From contig JAWRJQ010000004.1 of the NCBI GenBank assembly GCA_040307385.1, forward strand, positions 1 to 5,427: a DNA stretch of 5,427 nt, read 5' to 3'. Shown one piece after another: positions 5,425 through 5,427 of this stretch. Positions within the stretch are counted from its first letter, which is position 1. Every line of letters starts with the position of its first letter. The notes under the pieces were generated by a model. It worked only from the letters and a program-made list of their open reading frames with translations, searched no databases and was not told where the DNA came from. The DNA comes from RUG721 sp040307385. Lineage in GTDB: Bacteria; Actinomycetota; Coriobacteriia; Coriobacteriales; Atopobiaceae. Made by a program: the position numbers and the translations under genes.

Positions 5425-5427
5425 AAT

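Noticed and set aside
1..5427. CRISPR arrays, insertion sequences, toxin-antitoxin genes or a replication origin
   Set aside because: No regularly spaced repeats, transposase motifs, terminal inverted repeats or AT-rich iteron regions were seen in reading both strands.

Overview
This is a GC-rich, densely coding window with all four protein genes on the + strand, preceded by one tRNA gene. The gene content fits a high-GC anaerobic bacterium. It contains an oxygen-sensitive glycyl radical enzyme with its activase, a SpoIIE-type phosphatase with a STAS/RsbW-type partner, and a tRNA-Leu with an encoded CCA end. My best guess is an actinobacterium of the Coriobacteriia type (Eggerthella/Slackia/Collinsella-like gut anaerobes). 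That placement rests on overall style and gene combination, not on a marker gene, and is tentative.

Layout. Positions 1-146 hold tRNA-Leu(GAG), its likely extended -10 promoter element and an intrinsic terminator with a UUCG loop. A short spacer with a candidate promoter leads to a 610-residue phosphatase (249-2081): an N-terminal helix, two GAF-like sensory segments and a C-terminal PP2C/SpoIIE catalytic domain. After 59 bases comes a 240-residue protein (2141-2863) that joins a STAS anti-sigma-antagonist domain to an RsbW/SpoIIAB-type GHKL kinase domain. These two genes look like a compact partner-switching module: a kinase that phosphorylates a STAS serine, here on the same chain, and a sensor phosphatase that removes the phosphate. 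The usual third partner, a sigma factor or other target, is not in the window.

A 108-base intergenic region (2864-2971) follows. It starts with a C5/G5/C5 triple-box element and has a weak candidate promoter. The second block encodes a YjjI-family glycyl radical enzyme (2972-4486) and its YjjW-family radical SAM activase (4556-5395). They are separated by 69 bases containing GC-rich hairpins. The activase would use S-adenosylmethionine and [4Fe-4S] clusters to place the radical on Gly462 of the enzyme. I do not know an established substrate for YjjI.

A second copy of the C5/G/C5 element lies just after the activase stop codon (5402-5424), at the edge of the window. The same arrangement upstream of yjjI and apparently upstream of whatever gene follows suggests a shared operator or structured leader. 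This is the least explained signal in the window.
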